A model generated the notes under the pieces. The model did not search any database, had not been told where the DNA came from, and worked only from the letters and a program-made list of their open reading frames with translations. Of a stretch of DNA of 6,933 bases, positions 1-6,379 are shown one piece after another. The DNA comes from Victivallales bacterium (GTDB taxonomy: Bacteria > Verrucomicrobiota > Lentisphaeria > Victivallales > Victivallaceae). The translations under genes and the position numbers were made by a program. Each line of letters opens with the position of its first letter. The first letter of the stretch is position 1. The stretch covers positions 1 to 6,933 of the forward strand of contig DAOWBJ010000088.1 in NCBI GenBank assembly GCA_030634125.1, in the 5' to 3' direction.

Positions 1-41
1 ATTCAAGTTCATCGTGTCGATAAAACAATAATACTTCAAAA

Positions 42-62
42 GACGGCTTGCAACCGTCATTG
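42..62 (-). terminator. possible intrinsic terminator, minus strand, orphan
   Basis: GACGG (42-46) pairs with CCGTC (54-58) around a 7-base loop. Read on the minus strand, the hairpin is followed by TTTTG, as in a weak Rho-independent terminator. On the plus strand the bases after it are ATTGG, which does not fit. No minus-strand gene reaching it was found, so the function is uncertain. Confidence 0.3.
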
Positions 63-159
63 GTGCGTTGTGCCCAAAAATTTGCAAAAAAATATTCCGC
101 CGTTTAAAATCAGTAAAATATTATTCCATTCTTTATTACTGCTTAGAAAAAAACTATCC

Positions 160-187
160 TTGACATTAAATAAACACGTACTATATT
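160..187 (+). promoter_or_regulatory. sigma70-type promoter of the nucleotidyltransferase-HEPN gene
   Basis: A perfect -35 box TTGACA (160-165) is followed after 16 bases by TATATT (182-187), which matches the -10 consensus at five of six positions. The start codon is at 195, only seven bases past the -10 box, where transcription would be expected to begin. No Shine-Dalgarno sequence is visible between box and start. The transcript may therefore be leaderless or nearly so. The boxes are seen directly; use of the site is inferred. Confidence 0.6.
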
Positions 188-194
188 TGAAAAT

Positions 195-1070
195 ATGAAA
201 AAATCATTATCACATCTTCCTAAACATGCAAGGGATGAAATCAGAGCCGTTACTAAAATCATCAATGAGATGATAGACGCTGAATTCATCATTCTTTTCG
301 GCAGTTACGCGCGCGGTGACTGGGTGGATGATGTATATGTCGGGGACGACGGTATTACCTATGAATACAAGAGCGATTACGACCTGCTTGTCGTTGTTAA
401 AGACCTTCCGAAATACGAATATAAAGGGTATCGGGACAGAATCAAAAAGAAAGCCCGGAGGTCGGCTGATTGTGATACCCGCATCAGTATTATTATGCAT
501 AGTGTCGATGAAATCAAAAAGGCAATAAAAAGAGGCAGTTATTTCTTTGTCGATATAAAGAAAGAGGGAATTCAGCTTCATTCTTCCAAACGTTTCCGAC
601 TTCCATCTGTAAAAGAACTCAATATAAAACAGCGCAAAGGTAATGCCGAAAGAAACTTTAAAAATTGGTTTGAAAGCGCAAAAGGATTTTTCAAAGGGTT
701 TAATTTTTATCTTGAAGAGAAAGATTATAAATTAGCTGTTTTCTCGCTCCACCAAGCCACCGAACGTTTTTATCATACAGTTCTGCTGGTATTTACCGAT
801 TATAAACCCAAGATTCACGATCTTGAAGATTTGGGTATACGTGTTGACCGTCTCAGCAGTAGATTTAAAGAAATATTTTCTAAGAAAACAGAAGAGGAAA
901 AACGTCTTTTTGACTTATTGAAACGCGCTTATGTAGGAGCACGATACGATATGGGATATAAAATCACGAAAAAAGAACTTGAGTATCTTGCCGGACGAGT
1001 TAAAAAACTAAAAAATGTAACCGAAGAAGTCTGTAAAGAAAAAATAAAAAGTTTTTCGGAACAAATATAA
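195..1070 (+). CDS. single-chain nucleotidyltransferase and HEPN domain protein
   Basis: This 291-residue protein joins an N-terminal minimal nucleotidyltransferase domain (about residues 10-130) to a C-terminal HEPN helical domain (about 145-275). The nucleotidyltransferase signature FGSYARG lies at 35-41 and the metal-binding pair SDYD at 60-63, separated by an inserted acidic loop (DWVDD to YEY). Strands LLVVV and RISIIMHS complete the fold. The HEPN half shows a helix with AVFSLHQATERFYH (181-194) and a later RAYVGARYDMGY (244-255). The RNase-type Rx4-6H motif of HepT toxins is not seen. Family knowledge: such proteins transfer nucleotides to proteins, RNA or small molecules, and the paired two-gene forms are MntA-HepT toxin-antitoxin systems. 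Here both domains are in one chain, which resembles proteins common in Bacteroidetes. The substrate is unknown. The start at 195 is preferred because the segment before the GS motif looks like a conserved N-terminus (SLSHLPKHARDEI) and a promoter lies just before it. Two sampled 60-base lines have 37 of 120 G+C, against 67 of 120 in the BatA-like gene. Confidence 0.88.
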   Translation: MKKSLSHLPKHARDEIRAVTKIINEMIDAEFIILFGSYARGDWVDDVYVGDDGITYEYKSDYDLLVVVKDLPKYEYKGYRDRIKKKARRSADCDTRISIIMHSVDEIKKAIKRGSYFFVDIKKEGIQLHSSKRFRLPSVKELNIKQRKGNAERNFKNWFESAKGFFKGFNFYLEEKDYKLAVFSLHQATERFYHTVLLVFTDYKPKIHDLEDLGIRVDRLSSRFKEIFSKKTEEEKRLFDLLKRAYVGARYDMGYKITKKELEYLAGRVKKLKNVTEEVCKEKIKSFSEQI

Positions 1071-1187
1071 CAAGCGCAATTCGCGGCTCGACCGAGTCTC
1101 GCCATCCAGTTGAAACACCGATGCAATAATTTTATGGAGGGCGAAAGTCCTACAGTGTAATGTTGCTAGTGGCTCGATCGCTCGCAT

Positions 1188-1220
1188 CTTTTAAAAACAG
1201 CGCAAGCTTATTTTTAAAAG
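1188..1220. repeat. perfect 10-bp inverted repeat with a nested GNRA hairpin
   Basis: CTTTTAAAAA (1188-1197) is exactly complementary to TTTTTAAAAG (1211-1220), with a 13-base spacer. The spacer can fold further as AGC-GCAA-GCT, capped by a GNRA tetraloop. Because each arm contains the self-complementary TTTTAAAA, part of the symmetry is intrinsic to the arm. The element sits midway between convergent genes and could act as a bidirectional transcription stop, although the AT-rich stem is weaker than usual. Confidence 0.5.
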
Positions 1221-1321
1221 CCTCGCTTTTTCGAGTAAGGAATTGGTTTATTTGCGCCCGGAGGGCTTAAGTTTCGCCCATTAGAGATGGACGATAAGCG
1301 TTTTCCGCCGCTTAACCACGG

Positions 1322-1343
1322 AGCCGTTACATCCGGCTTTTTT
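1322..1343 (+). terminator. intrinsic terminator, plus strand
   Basis: AGCCG (1322-1326) pairs with CGGCT (1334-1338) around a 7-base loop, and the run of T continues through 1343. This is the usual shape of a Rho-independent terminator reading rightward, and it would end transcripts from the nucleotidyltransferase-HEPN gene 250 bases upstream. It stops one base short of the end of the converging BatA-like gene. Confidence 0.6.
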
Positions 1344-1344
1344 C

Positions 1345-2376
1345 TTAAGGAATACTTAGGAATACTGAATTTTCGAGGAGGAATCCTAATAGTAAAAGAA
1401 TCAGGACGAATACCGCTAAGGTTGGGGCGAATTCTTTGTAGTCTATGTATTTGGGCTGTTCAACGGTTGTTTTTTCTATTTTGTTGATGTCCGCCATTGC
1501 GTCCGCTAAACCTTTGGCGTCATAAGCGTGGTAATATTTACCATCGGAAATCTTCGCTATGTCTTTGAGTAAGGGTTCGTCAAATGTTCCGCCGGCCTGT
1601 ACATAACTGCGGCCGAACATGGAATTATCCTCGATTAAAGCATTATTACTGCCGATCCCGACCGTGTAAATGACTACATCGCAGGCATCGCCTAACTTTG
1701 CCGCCTGGCGCGGTGAAATGCGCGCGTTAACGGTGTTGGCTCCGTCTGTGAATAAAACCAGTACACGGCGCTTGGAGTCTGATTTGTCTAGACGCTGGAC
1801 TCCGCTGGCGATTGGTCCGGCTATGCCGGTTGCCTGACCTATTATGCCCGGTTTCAGGCGTTTAAGGTTGTCGATCAGCCAGCCGTGATCGAGTGTCGGC
1901 GGACAGATATTATAGGGCAACTGCGCAAAACCAATTAAACCAATGCGGTCATTGGGACGTTTCTTTACAAATTTTTTAATTTCCTCTTTGGCGACTTCCA
2001 GCCGGTTTTTAATTTTTCCGCTTTTGAGATCGTCACGCAGTTGTTTTTCGGTTTTGACATTACGCGGAATATCAAGCGCCTGCATACTGCCGGAAAGGTC
2101 TATTGCCAGAATAATATCTATTCCTTTAGCGCGGAAAATTATTTTTTCACTGCCGACACGCGGACGGGCGAGGGCGAGTACCAGAATAGCGGATGCTGTA
2201 ATATAAAAAAGCAAAGGCAGACGCGCGGCGCGTTTACTGCTCCGCTCCTTGGCCTCAATAAACGGCTTAGTGCTGGAAATTCTCAAAGCCGGCATCGCTT
2301 TTTTGACCCACAGATACCAGATTATAAATACCAGCGGGACATACAAAAACAAAAGCCATGGATAAGCAAAGGTCAT
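1345..2376 (-). CDS. BatA-like membrane protein with a von Willebrand factor A domain
   Basis: The 343-residue protein has the full BatA layout: two N-terminal membrane segments (about 5-25 and 53-71), a VWA domain (about 88-300) and a C-terminal membrane helix (about 318-334) ending in LLENSVFLSIP, a tail typical of the family. The metal-ion-dependent adhesion site is present: DLSGS at 93-97, a threonine-bearing loop QATGIAG at 181-187 and LFTDGANT at 208-215. Family knowledge: such proteins bind a divalent metal ion and partner with MoxR ATPases; Bat proteins of Bacteroides and Leptospira were linked to aerotolerance, but that role is disputed. The start is supported by GGAGG six bases upstream, and ATGA overlaps the stop of the preceding gene by four bases, suggesting translational coupling. 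It is the last gene of the operon. BatB, which usually follows, is absent. Confidence 0.88.
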   Translation of the reverse strand: MTFAYPWLLFLYVPLVFIIWYLWVKKAMPALRISSTKPFIEAKERSSKRAARLPLLFYITASAILVLALARPRVGSEKIIFRAKGIDIILAIDLSGSMQALDIPRNVKTEKQLRDDLKSGKIKNRLEVAKEEIKKFVKKRPNDRIGLIGFAQLPYNICPPTLDHGWLIDNLKRLKPGIIGQATGIAGPIASGVQRLDKSDSKRRVLVLFTDGANTVNARISPRQAAKLGDACDVVIYTVGIGSNNALIEDNSMFGRSYVQAGGTFDEPLLKDIAKISDGKYYHAYDAKGLADAMADINKIEKTTVEQPKYIDYKEFAPTLAVFVLILLLLGFLLENSVFLSIP

Positions 2377-3350
2377 TTGGCACCTCCGTCAGTATCTTCC
2401 GGCCGGGTTTCATTGACAAGAGTTTCAGCTTTGCCGAGAGCTTGATTCAAGGTATTTTCATCGGGCGGCAGTTTCGCGAATTTCACCAGTTCCGCCGCCT
2501 GCATGAATTCTTTCAGAAACGGGCGTTGAACTTTGGGGAGCGGGCCGCTTTTTTGATTGATTCCCTCGAGGAACTCCTCTGTTGTTTGTTTGGAAGCGGG
2601 CAGCTTGAAGCGTTTTTCCAGATAACCCCGGACAATATCAGTTAATGAGATAAATCCCAGATTAAGCGTGATGTTGCCGGATTTTATATTACTGCGCAAG
2701 CTGTGCAGGTCATTCAAGGCGACAGCCCATGACGGCAGAATAATAGCTTTTACTTTTTTGTAGCGCCGGATAGCAAACAGAATAACAGCGGCAATTATCA
2801 GCAGAGTAAGGACAGCAATAATAATATACATTTTTTTATTGCTGATTATTTTGCCCGGCTCAATCGCGTCGGCAATAACAATTTTTTGTGTTTTTCCAAG
2901 ATGCAGAGGAGCGCATTTAAAAGGCGGAATTATAAACATTTTGCTCAAATCAGTAGTTTTGTCGTCGTATCTATTGTAGCTGACATCAATTTTTCCGGCA
3001 GGAATATTCCCCGTGCGGTATGCTTTGAACCCGGTGCTCACTTTCCAGATATTATATCCCCAGCCAATGCTTTGACGGCTGATTTCCGGCGCGTTTAAAA
3101 GACTGGCGCCTTTGGCGATTTGCGCGACAGCTTCAAGCGGTTTGCGGTGCCATGGACACTTAAGCAGTATTGCGGCGGTAACGATTTGTCCGAGTTTTGC
3201 GTCCGCTGGTGCCAGTTCAACTTTCCCGATGACTTCAATTGCCTTGTTCTGCCGAACGCCATAGTAATAAATTCCGCCGATCGTTCCGCCGACAACAATT
3301 ATCAGCGCGATTATTGAAATTATAGAAATTTTTATAATTTTTCCAAACAT
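2373..3350 (-). CDS. two-helix membrane protein, BatD/DUF4381-like C-terminal half
   Basis: The 325-residue protein starts with a membrane helix or uncleaved signal anchor (about 6-30). A beta-rich, probably extracytoplasmic segment follows (about 38-165), then a second helix (about 174-194) and a basic cytoplasmic half with ILPSWAVALNDLHSL (204-218) and SLTDIVRGYLEKRF (235-248). The short helical domain after a membrane segment resembles DUF4381 and the C-terminal end of BatD proteins, and DUF4381 genes typically sit in this position between DUF58 and VWA genes. The outer segment may be a reduced BatD-like domain, but I see no clear signature. The start has AAGGA seven bases upstream, 13 bases after the DUF58 stop. 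The end overlaps the BatA-like gene by four bases. The likely role is to anchor or bridge the ATPase and VWA partners; this is inferred from context. Confidence 0.6.
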   Translation of the reverse strand: MFGKIIKISIISIIALIIVVGGTIGGIYYYGVRQNKAIEVIGKVELAPADAKLGQIVTAAILLKCPWHRKPLEAVAQIAKGASLLNAPEISRQSIGWGYNIWKVSTGFKAYRTGNIPAGKIDVSYNRYDDKTTDLSKMFIIPPFKCAPLHLGKTQKIVIADAIEPGKIISNKKMYIIIAVLTLLIIAAVILFAIRRYKKVKAIILPSWAVALNDLHSLRSNIKSGNITLNLGFISLTDIVRGYLEKRFKLPASKQTTEEFLEGINQKSGPLPKVQRPFLKEFMQAAELVKFAKLPPDENTLNQALGKAETLVNETRPEDTDGGAK

Positions 3351-3363
3351 TTATTTTCCTTAT

Positions 3364-4242
3364 TTAGTGACGTTTACGGCGTTTATTAAAGAAATTCATC
3401 AAGGGCTTGACGATGTCCTCGCCGCAACGCATTTCGATCATGTCAACCCGTGCTTTTTCACAAATAGATTTGCTTTTATCGTGCCAGCTTTCCGCGGTTT
3501 CCGAGAACTTTGCCACTAAATTACGGTTGCGGGCATCAAAATATGTTGTTTTACCGCTTTCAGCGTCTTCGAGGACGACATTGACGCCTCCCGGCCATTT
3601 AAGTTCCAGAGGGTCAAGTATCCGTACGGCAATCACATCGTGCCGGCGGTTGATTATACGCAATGATTTCTGAAAATCATGCCCGTCAATCAAGTCGCTG
3701 AGTAGAAAAATCACCGTTTTTTTATTCAATACCTTAATTGTTTCACGCAAAACCGAATCAATGTCAGTTTGTTTGCGTTTAGGCTCAAATGCCATAAGAT
3801 CGCGAATCAGCCGCAAACCGTGTTTACGTCCTGAACGCGGCGGTAAATACAGTTCAGTCTGATCGCTGAACATGATTAAACCGACACGGTCATTATTCCG
3901 AATGGCACTGAAAGCGAGCAGCGCGGCGGTTTCAATAGCGTAATGGCGTTTGGATTTGTCGCCGCTGCCGAAGGCGCCGGAGGCTGAAACATCTACAAGC
4001 AGCATGACGTTGAGTTCGCGTTCCTCGACATATTTCTTGATGTATGGTTGATCCATACGGGCGGTAACATTCCAGTCAATATCGCGGAAATCATCTTCAT
4101 CAGTGTATTCACGGACTTCATCGAATTCCATACCGCGCCCTTTGAAAACGCTATGGTAAGCGCCGCCGATGATTTCATCGACCGCCCGCCGGGTGCGGAT
4201 TTCAATTTTTCTTACTTGCGCAATTAATTCAGATGACAACAT
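3364..4242 (-). CDS. DUF58 domain protein with a VWA-like fold
   Basis: This is a 292-residue protein when started at the ATG at 4242. The DUF58 hallmark is clear: REYTDEDDFRDIDWNVTAR followed closely by the strand LNVMLLVDVSASG, which carries the DxSxS metal-binding motif of VWA folds. Later strands include VGLIMFSD and VIFLLSDL. There are no membrane helices, unlike the longer DUF58 proteins with two N-terminal helices, so it should be cytoplasmic or peripheral. An in-frame TTG nine bases further upstream (4251) is possible, but the AGGA ribosome site touches it, while the site lies nine bases from the ATG. The gene follows moxR by 33 bases. DUF58 proteins are regular partners of MoxR ATPases; the biochemical role is not settled. 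Confidence 0.9.
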   Translation of the reverse strand: MLSSELIAQVRKIEIRTRRAVDEIIGGAYHSVFKGRGMEFDEVREYTDEDDFRDIDWNVTARMDQPYIKKYVEERELNVMLLVDVSASGAFGSGDKSKRHYAIETAALLAFSAIRNNDRVGLIMFSDQTELYLPPRSGRKHGLRLIRDLMAFEPKRKQTDIDSVLRETIKVLNKKTVIFLLSDLIDGHDFQKSLRIINRRHDVIAVRILDPLELKWPGGVNVVLEDAESGKTTYFDARNRNLVAKFSETAESWHDKSKSICEKARVDMIEMRCGEDIVKPLMNFFNKRRKRH

Positions 4243-4251
4243 AATAAGCAA

Positions 4252-4255
4252 TCCT
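4252..4255 (-). promoter_or_regulatory. ribosome binding site that decides the DUF58 start
   Basis: AGGA on the minus strand lies nine bases before the ATG at 4242 and directly against the alternative TTG at 4251. The spacing favours the ATG and shortens the protein by three residues. Confidence 0.6.
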
Positions 4256-4275
4256 GCAATTAAAATTGGTGTTCT

Positions 4276-5298
4276 TTACGGAGTGCGGAGTTCATCCAGA
4301 ATTATTTTGATAATGGCGTCGGAGTCGAGATTTTCGGCTTCAGCCTCATAAGATACAGCGATTCTGTGTCGTAAAATATCCGGCGCGATATTTTTAATAT
4401 CCTGCGGTACGACATAAGCCCGACCCGATATAAATGCCATTGCTTTAGCAGCTACGACCAGCGCGATAGCGGCACGGGGGGAGGCTCCGTATTCGATTAG
4501 ATCTTTGAGCTTGCTGATTTGTGCCGCCGACTGGCGTGATGACAACTGGTCATGATGCGCCGGACGGGTGGCGATGGTAATATCAAGAATATACTCGACA
4601 ATTTTTTCATCGATATAAATTTTATCGGCCCACTTGCGGGCGGTTTCAATATCTTTAAGTTTAGCTACAGCAATGGCTTTGAGTTCCAATTCAGGATGCG
4701 CCATGCGTTCGACAATTATGCGTTCTTCATCGCGACTGGGATAATCAATACGCAATTTAAACATAAAACGGTCAACTTGAGCTTCAGGTAATGGATAAGT
4801 ACCTTCCTGTTCAATCGGGTTTTGAGTCGCCATTACCAGAAATGGTTTAGGCATTTTAAATACTTCGCCGGCTATAGTCATTTGTTTTTCCTGCATACAT
4901 TCAAGCAGTGCGCTTTGAACTTTTGCCGGAGAACGGTTTATTTCGTCCGCTAGAATCAGGTTGGCGACAATCGGACCGAGTTTAGTGCTGAATGTATGTT
5001 CAGAGGCGTTGTAGATACGCGTGCCGATTACGTCAGCGGGCAATAAGTCCGGCGTGAACTGGATTCTGGAAAAACTTCCGTCAATAGCCTGCGACATGGT
5101 TTTTACCGCGAGGGTTTTTGCCAGTCCCGGCACACCTTCGAGCAGTACGTGTCCATCTGCTATAATGGCTAAAAGTAAGCGGTTTATTAAATATTCCTGC
5201 CCGACGATAATACGTCCAATTTCAGTTTTTAGAGGTTGTAAAAATGCTGAAACTTCCCGTATCTTTTCCTGTAGTTTCTGAATTTCGTGTTGTTCCAT
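4276..5298 (-). CDS. MoxR-family AAA+ ATPase
   Basis: A complete 340-residue MoxR ATPase, of usual length. Visible elements in order: IVGQEYLINRLLLAIIADGH (30-49), Walker A GVPGLAKT (55-62), the FTPDLLPADVIG loop (81-92), Walker B LILADE (114-119), NRSPAKVQSALLECMQE with an arginine at 122, sensor-1 ATQNP (157-161), and DRFMF (176-180). The C-terminal lid domain carries GASPRAAIAL, the sensor-2 arginine motif. Family knowledge: MoxR proteins act as chaperone-like hexamers that activate or insert cofactors into partner complexes containing VWA domains. The start is supported by AAGGAG eight bases upstream. It is the first gene of the four-gene operon and is divergent from the CPBP protease. 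Confidence 0.95.
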   Translation of the reverse strand: MEQHEIQKLQEKIREVSAFLQPLKTEIGRIIVGQEYLINRLLLAIIADGHVLLEGVPGLAKTLAVKTMSQAIDGSFSRIQFTPDLLPADVIGTRIYNASEHTFSTKLGPIVANLILADEINRSPAKVQSALLECMQEKQMTIAGEVFKMPKPFLVMATQNPIEQEGTYPLPEAQVDRFMFKLRIDYPSRDEERIIVERMAHPELELKAIAVAKLKDIETARKWADKIYIDEKIVEYILDITIATRPAHHDQLSSRQSAAQISKLKDLIEYGASPRAAIALVVAAKAMAFISGRAYVVPQDIKNIAPDILRHRIAVSYEAEAENLDSDAIIKIILDELRTP

Positions 5299-5318
5299 TA
5301 AAAATTCTCCTTGTCTTC

Positions 5319-5369
5319 GACAGTATTTATTTGTAAGATAACTTTTATCGGCTATTATTTAATACTGTC
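5319..5369. promoter_or_regulatory. operator-like inverted repeat between divergent genes
   Basis: GACAGTATT (5319-5327) and AATACTGTC (5361-5369) are exact reverse complements, with arm centres 42 bases apart, about four helical turns. A further partial copy, AGTATTA (5375-5381), pairs with TAATACT (5360-5366) across eight bases. The right arm overlaps the predicted moxR -35 box. This arrangement fits a regulator binding both ends and controlling both transcripts, but no regulator is encoded in the window. Confidence 0.4.
5331..5358 (+). promoter_or_regulatory. candidate promoter of the CPBP protease gene
   Basis: TTGTAA (5331-5336), a 16-base spacer and TATTAT (5353-5358) match the consensus at four and five of six positions. 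The expected start of transcription, near 5365, would give an untranslated leader of about 33 bases. Confidence 0.35.
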
Positions 5370-5371
5370 AA
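5344..5371 (-). promoter_or_regulatory. candidate promoter of the moxR operon
   Basis: On the minus strand a perfect TTGACA (5371-5366) is followed after 16 bases by GATAAA (5349-5344), matching the -10 consensus at four of six positions. The -35 box lies in the right arm of the inverted repeat. It is the only good -35 box seen before moxR. The first arm of the repeat would fall in the untranslated leader. Confidence 0.4.
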
Positions 5372-5397
5372 TATAGTATTATTTCAAGGGATAAGCA

Positions 5398-6117
5398 ATG
5401 TTAATTTTGCAAAAAAACAGCTTTAATAAAAAAGATGAAATTACCAACATTGGTTTCGCGATAAGTTTATCGCTTCTTGTGCTGGTATTTTTGCTTATAC
5501 CCATAATATTTGCATTATTAGCTATTAAGAATATAAGTCCGGTTATTCATGTGCTGCTTCCGTCCGTAATTATTATTCCAAGTCTTTGTATAGCAATGTA
5601 TTTTGTCGGGAAGCCCGGAAACCTGCTGAAAAAACTGAAGCTCGTTGATTTGCATCCAGATCATATTTCAATAAGTTTTGTGTCGTCAATTCTTCTGTTG
5701 TTCGTTATGGCAAACTTTATGTATATCTATCACAAATTATTGACAATGATGGGGATAAAAGTTGACCCGCCTATGATTGAGGCAATATTAAAAAACAGTG
5801 ATTCCTCTTCTTTGTGGTGGATGTGCTTAGGTATAATAGTCTTAGCTCCAATCAGCGAGGAACTCATTTTTCGTCGTTTTATATTCGGTTTTTTAGCGCC
5901 GCGCTGCGGATTCCTCACTGCAATGGTGGTAACAGCCTGGCTATTCGCCGCGATTCATCTTTCATTATACAGTCTGCCCGCCTTATTTCTCCTGGGAATC
6001 GGTTTTCAACTAATCTATCTAAAATTCGGCTCCATATACCCCGCAATCCTAATGCACGCCTTCAACAACGCAATAGCGGTAACTTTACTATTATTGCTCC
6101 CGCAGGCACAAACTTAA
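5398..6117 (+). CDS. CPBP-family intramembrane metalloprotease
   Basis: A 239-residue multi-helix membrane protein with the three conserved CPBP (Abi) motifs: EELIFRR at 154-160 (the EExxxR motif), FAAIH at 183-187, and HAFNN at 220-224. Hydrophobic segments lie near 18-42, 48-70, 90-112, 140-152, 172-188, 192-208 and 216-235. Family knowledge: these relate to CAAX prenyl protease Rce1, with active-site glutamates and histidines inside the membrane. Bacterial members take part in bacteriocin self-immunity, protein secretion or signalling, or have unknown targets. No bacteriocin or prenylated substrate gene is visible here, so the target cannot be named. The start has AAGGGA six bases upstream. 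The gene is transcribed away from moxR and appears monocistronic, with a terminator about 140 bases after its stop. Confidence 0.88.
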   Translation: MLILQKNSFNKKDEITNIGFAISLSLLVLVFLLIPIIFALLAIKNISPVIHVLLPSVIIIPSLCIAMYFVGKPGNLLKKLKLVDLHPDHISISFVSSILLLFVMANFMYIYHKLLTMMGIKVDPPMIEAILKNSDSSSLWWMCLGIIVLAPISEELIFRRFIFGFLAPRCGFLTAMVVTAWLFAAIHLSLYSLPALFLLGIGFQLIYLKFGSIYPAILMHAFNNAIAVTLLLLLPQAQT

Positions 6118-6245
6118 AAAGACCCCGGCGTGTCGCCGCCAGGCAAGCTTGGGTTTTATATCCCATTTTTCCCACTGTTTCTCATGAACTGAGGTTAAAT
6201 TAGTGGTTTTCACTATTTTTTTTGAGACTTAATTATCCAAAGCAT

Positions 6246-6282
6246 CTTTGGAGTGCGCAACCCCTGTTGCGCTTTAAAATTT
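6246..6282 (+). terminator. intrinsic terminator and repeat copy 1, plus strand
   Basis: GCGCAAC (6255-6261) pairs perfectly with GTTGCGC (6266-6272) around loop CCCT, followed by TTTAAAATTT. The stem is preceded by CTTTGGAGT (6246-6254). It is positioned to end the CPBP transcript. The 37-base element matches, at 27 of 37 positions, an inverted element at 6305-6341. Confidence 0.65.
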
Positions 6283-6304
6283 GCGAGTGTTAGTTTGTGG
6301 CGTG

Positions 6305-6341
6305 AAATTTAAAAGCGGCGGAGGGCCGCCGCAGTCCAAAG
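6305..6341 (-). terminator. intrinsic terminator and repeat copy 2, minus strand
   Basis: On the minus strand GCGGCGG (6332-6326) pairs with CCGCCGC (6321-6315) around loop CCCT and is followed by TTTTAAATTT. It is preceded by CTTTGGACT, the same lead-in as copy 1. It would end the oxidoreductase and small-gene transcript arriving from the right. With copy 1 it forms a back-to-back pair separated by 22 bases. Confidence 0.65.
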
Positions 6342-6358
6342 AGCCTGGCGGCTCAGGG

Positions 6359-6379
6359 AAAAAGTCCCGGCGAAGCCGG
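6359..6379 (-). terminator. possible upstream terminator, minus strand
   Basis: On the minus strand CCGGC pairs with GCCGG around loop TTC, then three bases and a run of five T (complement of 6363-6359). It is weaker in layout than the element at 6305-6341 but lies earlier on the same transcript, 67 bases past the small zinc-ribbon frame. Confidence 0.35.

Larger units (their letters stand above)
1..194. other. AT-rich leader region upstream of the first gene
   Basis: No convincing gene is seen here. The stretch holds a hairpin at 42-58 and a promoter at 160-187 that serves the following gene. One forward frame stays open from base 1 to a TGA at 196-198, but it has no start codon in the window, its composition does not look coding, and the promoter lies inside it. 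The window may begin just after, or in the tail of, another gene. Confidence 0.5.
1071..1344. other. convergent spacer with a chain of small hairpins
   Basis: No gene is seen between the two convergent coding regions. Perfect or near-perfect hairpins occur at 1138-1151 (AGGGC, loop GAAA, GTCCT), 1188-1220 (10-bp arms), 1222-1235 (CTCG/CGAG), 1256-1266 (GCCC/GGGC), 1295-1314 (TAAGCG/CGCTTA) and 1322-1338 (AGCCG/CGGCT). Two loops are GNRA type (GAAA, GCAA). Near 1085-1103 lies GGCTCGACCGAGTCTCGCC, which I recall as similar to dispersed intergenic motifs in Lentisphaerota and Kiritimatiellota genomes; this is unverified. Terminators for both flanking transcripts are expected here. Confidence 0.6.

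Noticed and set aside
1..198. Forward frame open from the window edge, ending in TGA that overlaps the ATG at 195
   Set aside because: No start in the window, non-coding-like composition and a strong promoter inside it; the ATGA overlap is probably chance.
195..1070. Reading the nucleotidyltransferase-HEPN gene as an MntA-HepT toxin-antitoxin locus
   Set aside because: Both domains are in one chain, there is no partner gene, and the RNase motif of HepT is absent.
1131..1160. GGAGGGCGAAAGTCCTAC, reminiscent of group II intron or retron RNA
   Set aside because: Only one GNRA hairpin is seen; there is no domain V-like helix and no reverse transcriptase gene in the window.
1348..1367. Tandem AGGAATACTT/AGGAATACTG repeat
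   Set aside because: It lies within the last codons of the BatA-like gene, encoding the conserved VFLSIP end; a two-copy repeat this short is likely chance.
2041..2445. A 134-codon plus-strand frame opposite the operon
   Set aside because: It is antisense to two well-supported genes and has no domain signature or ribosome site.
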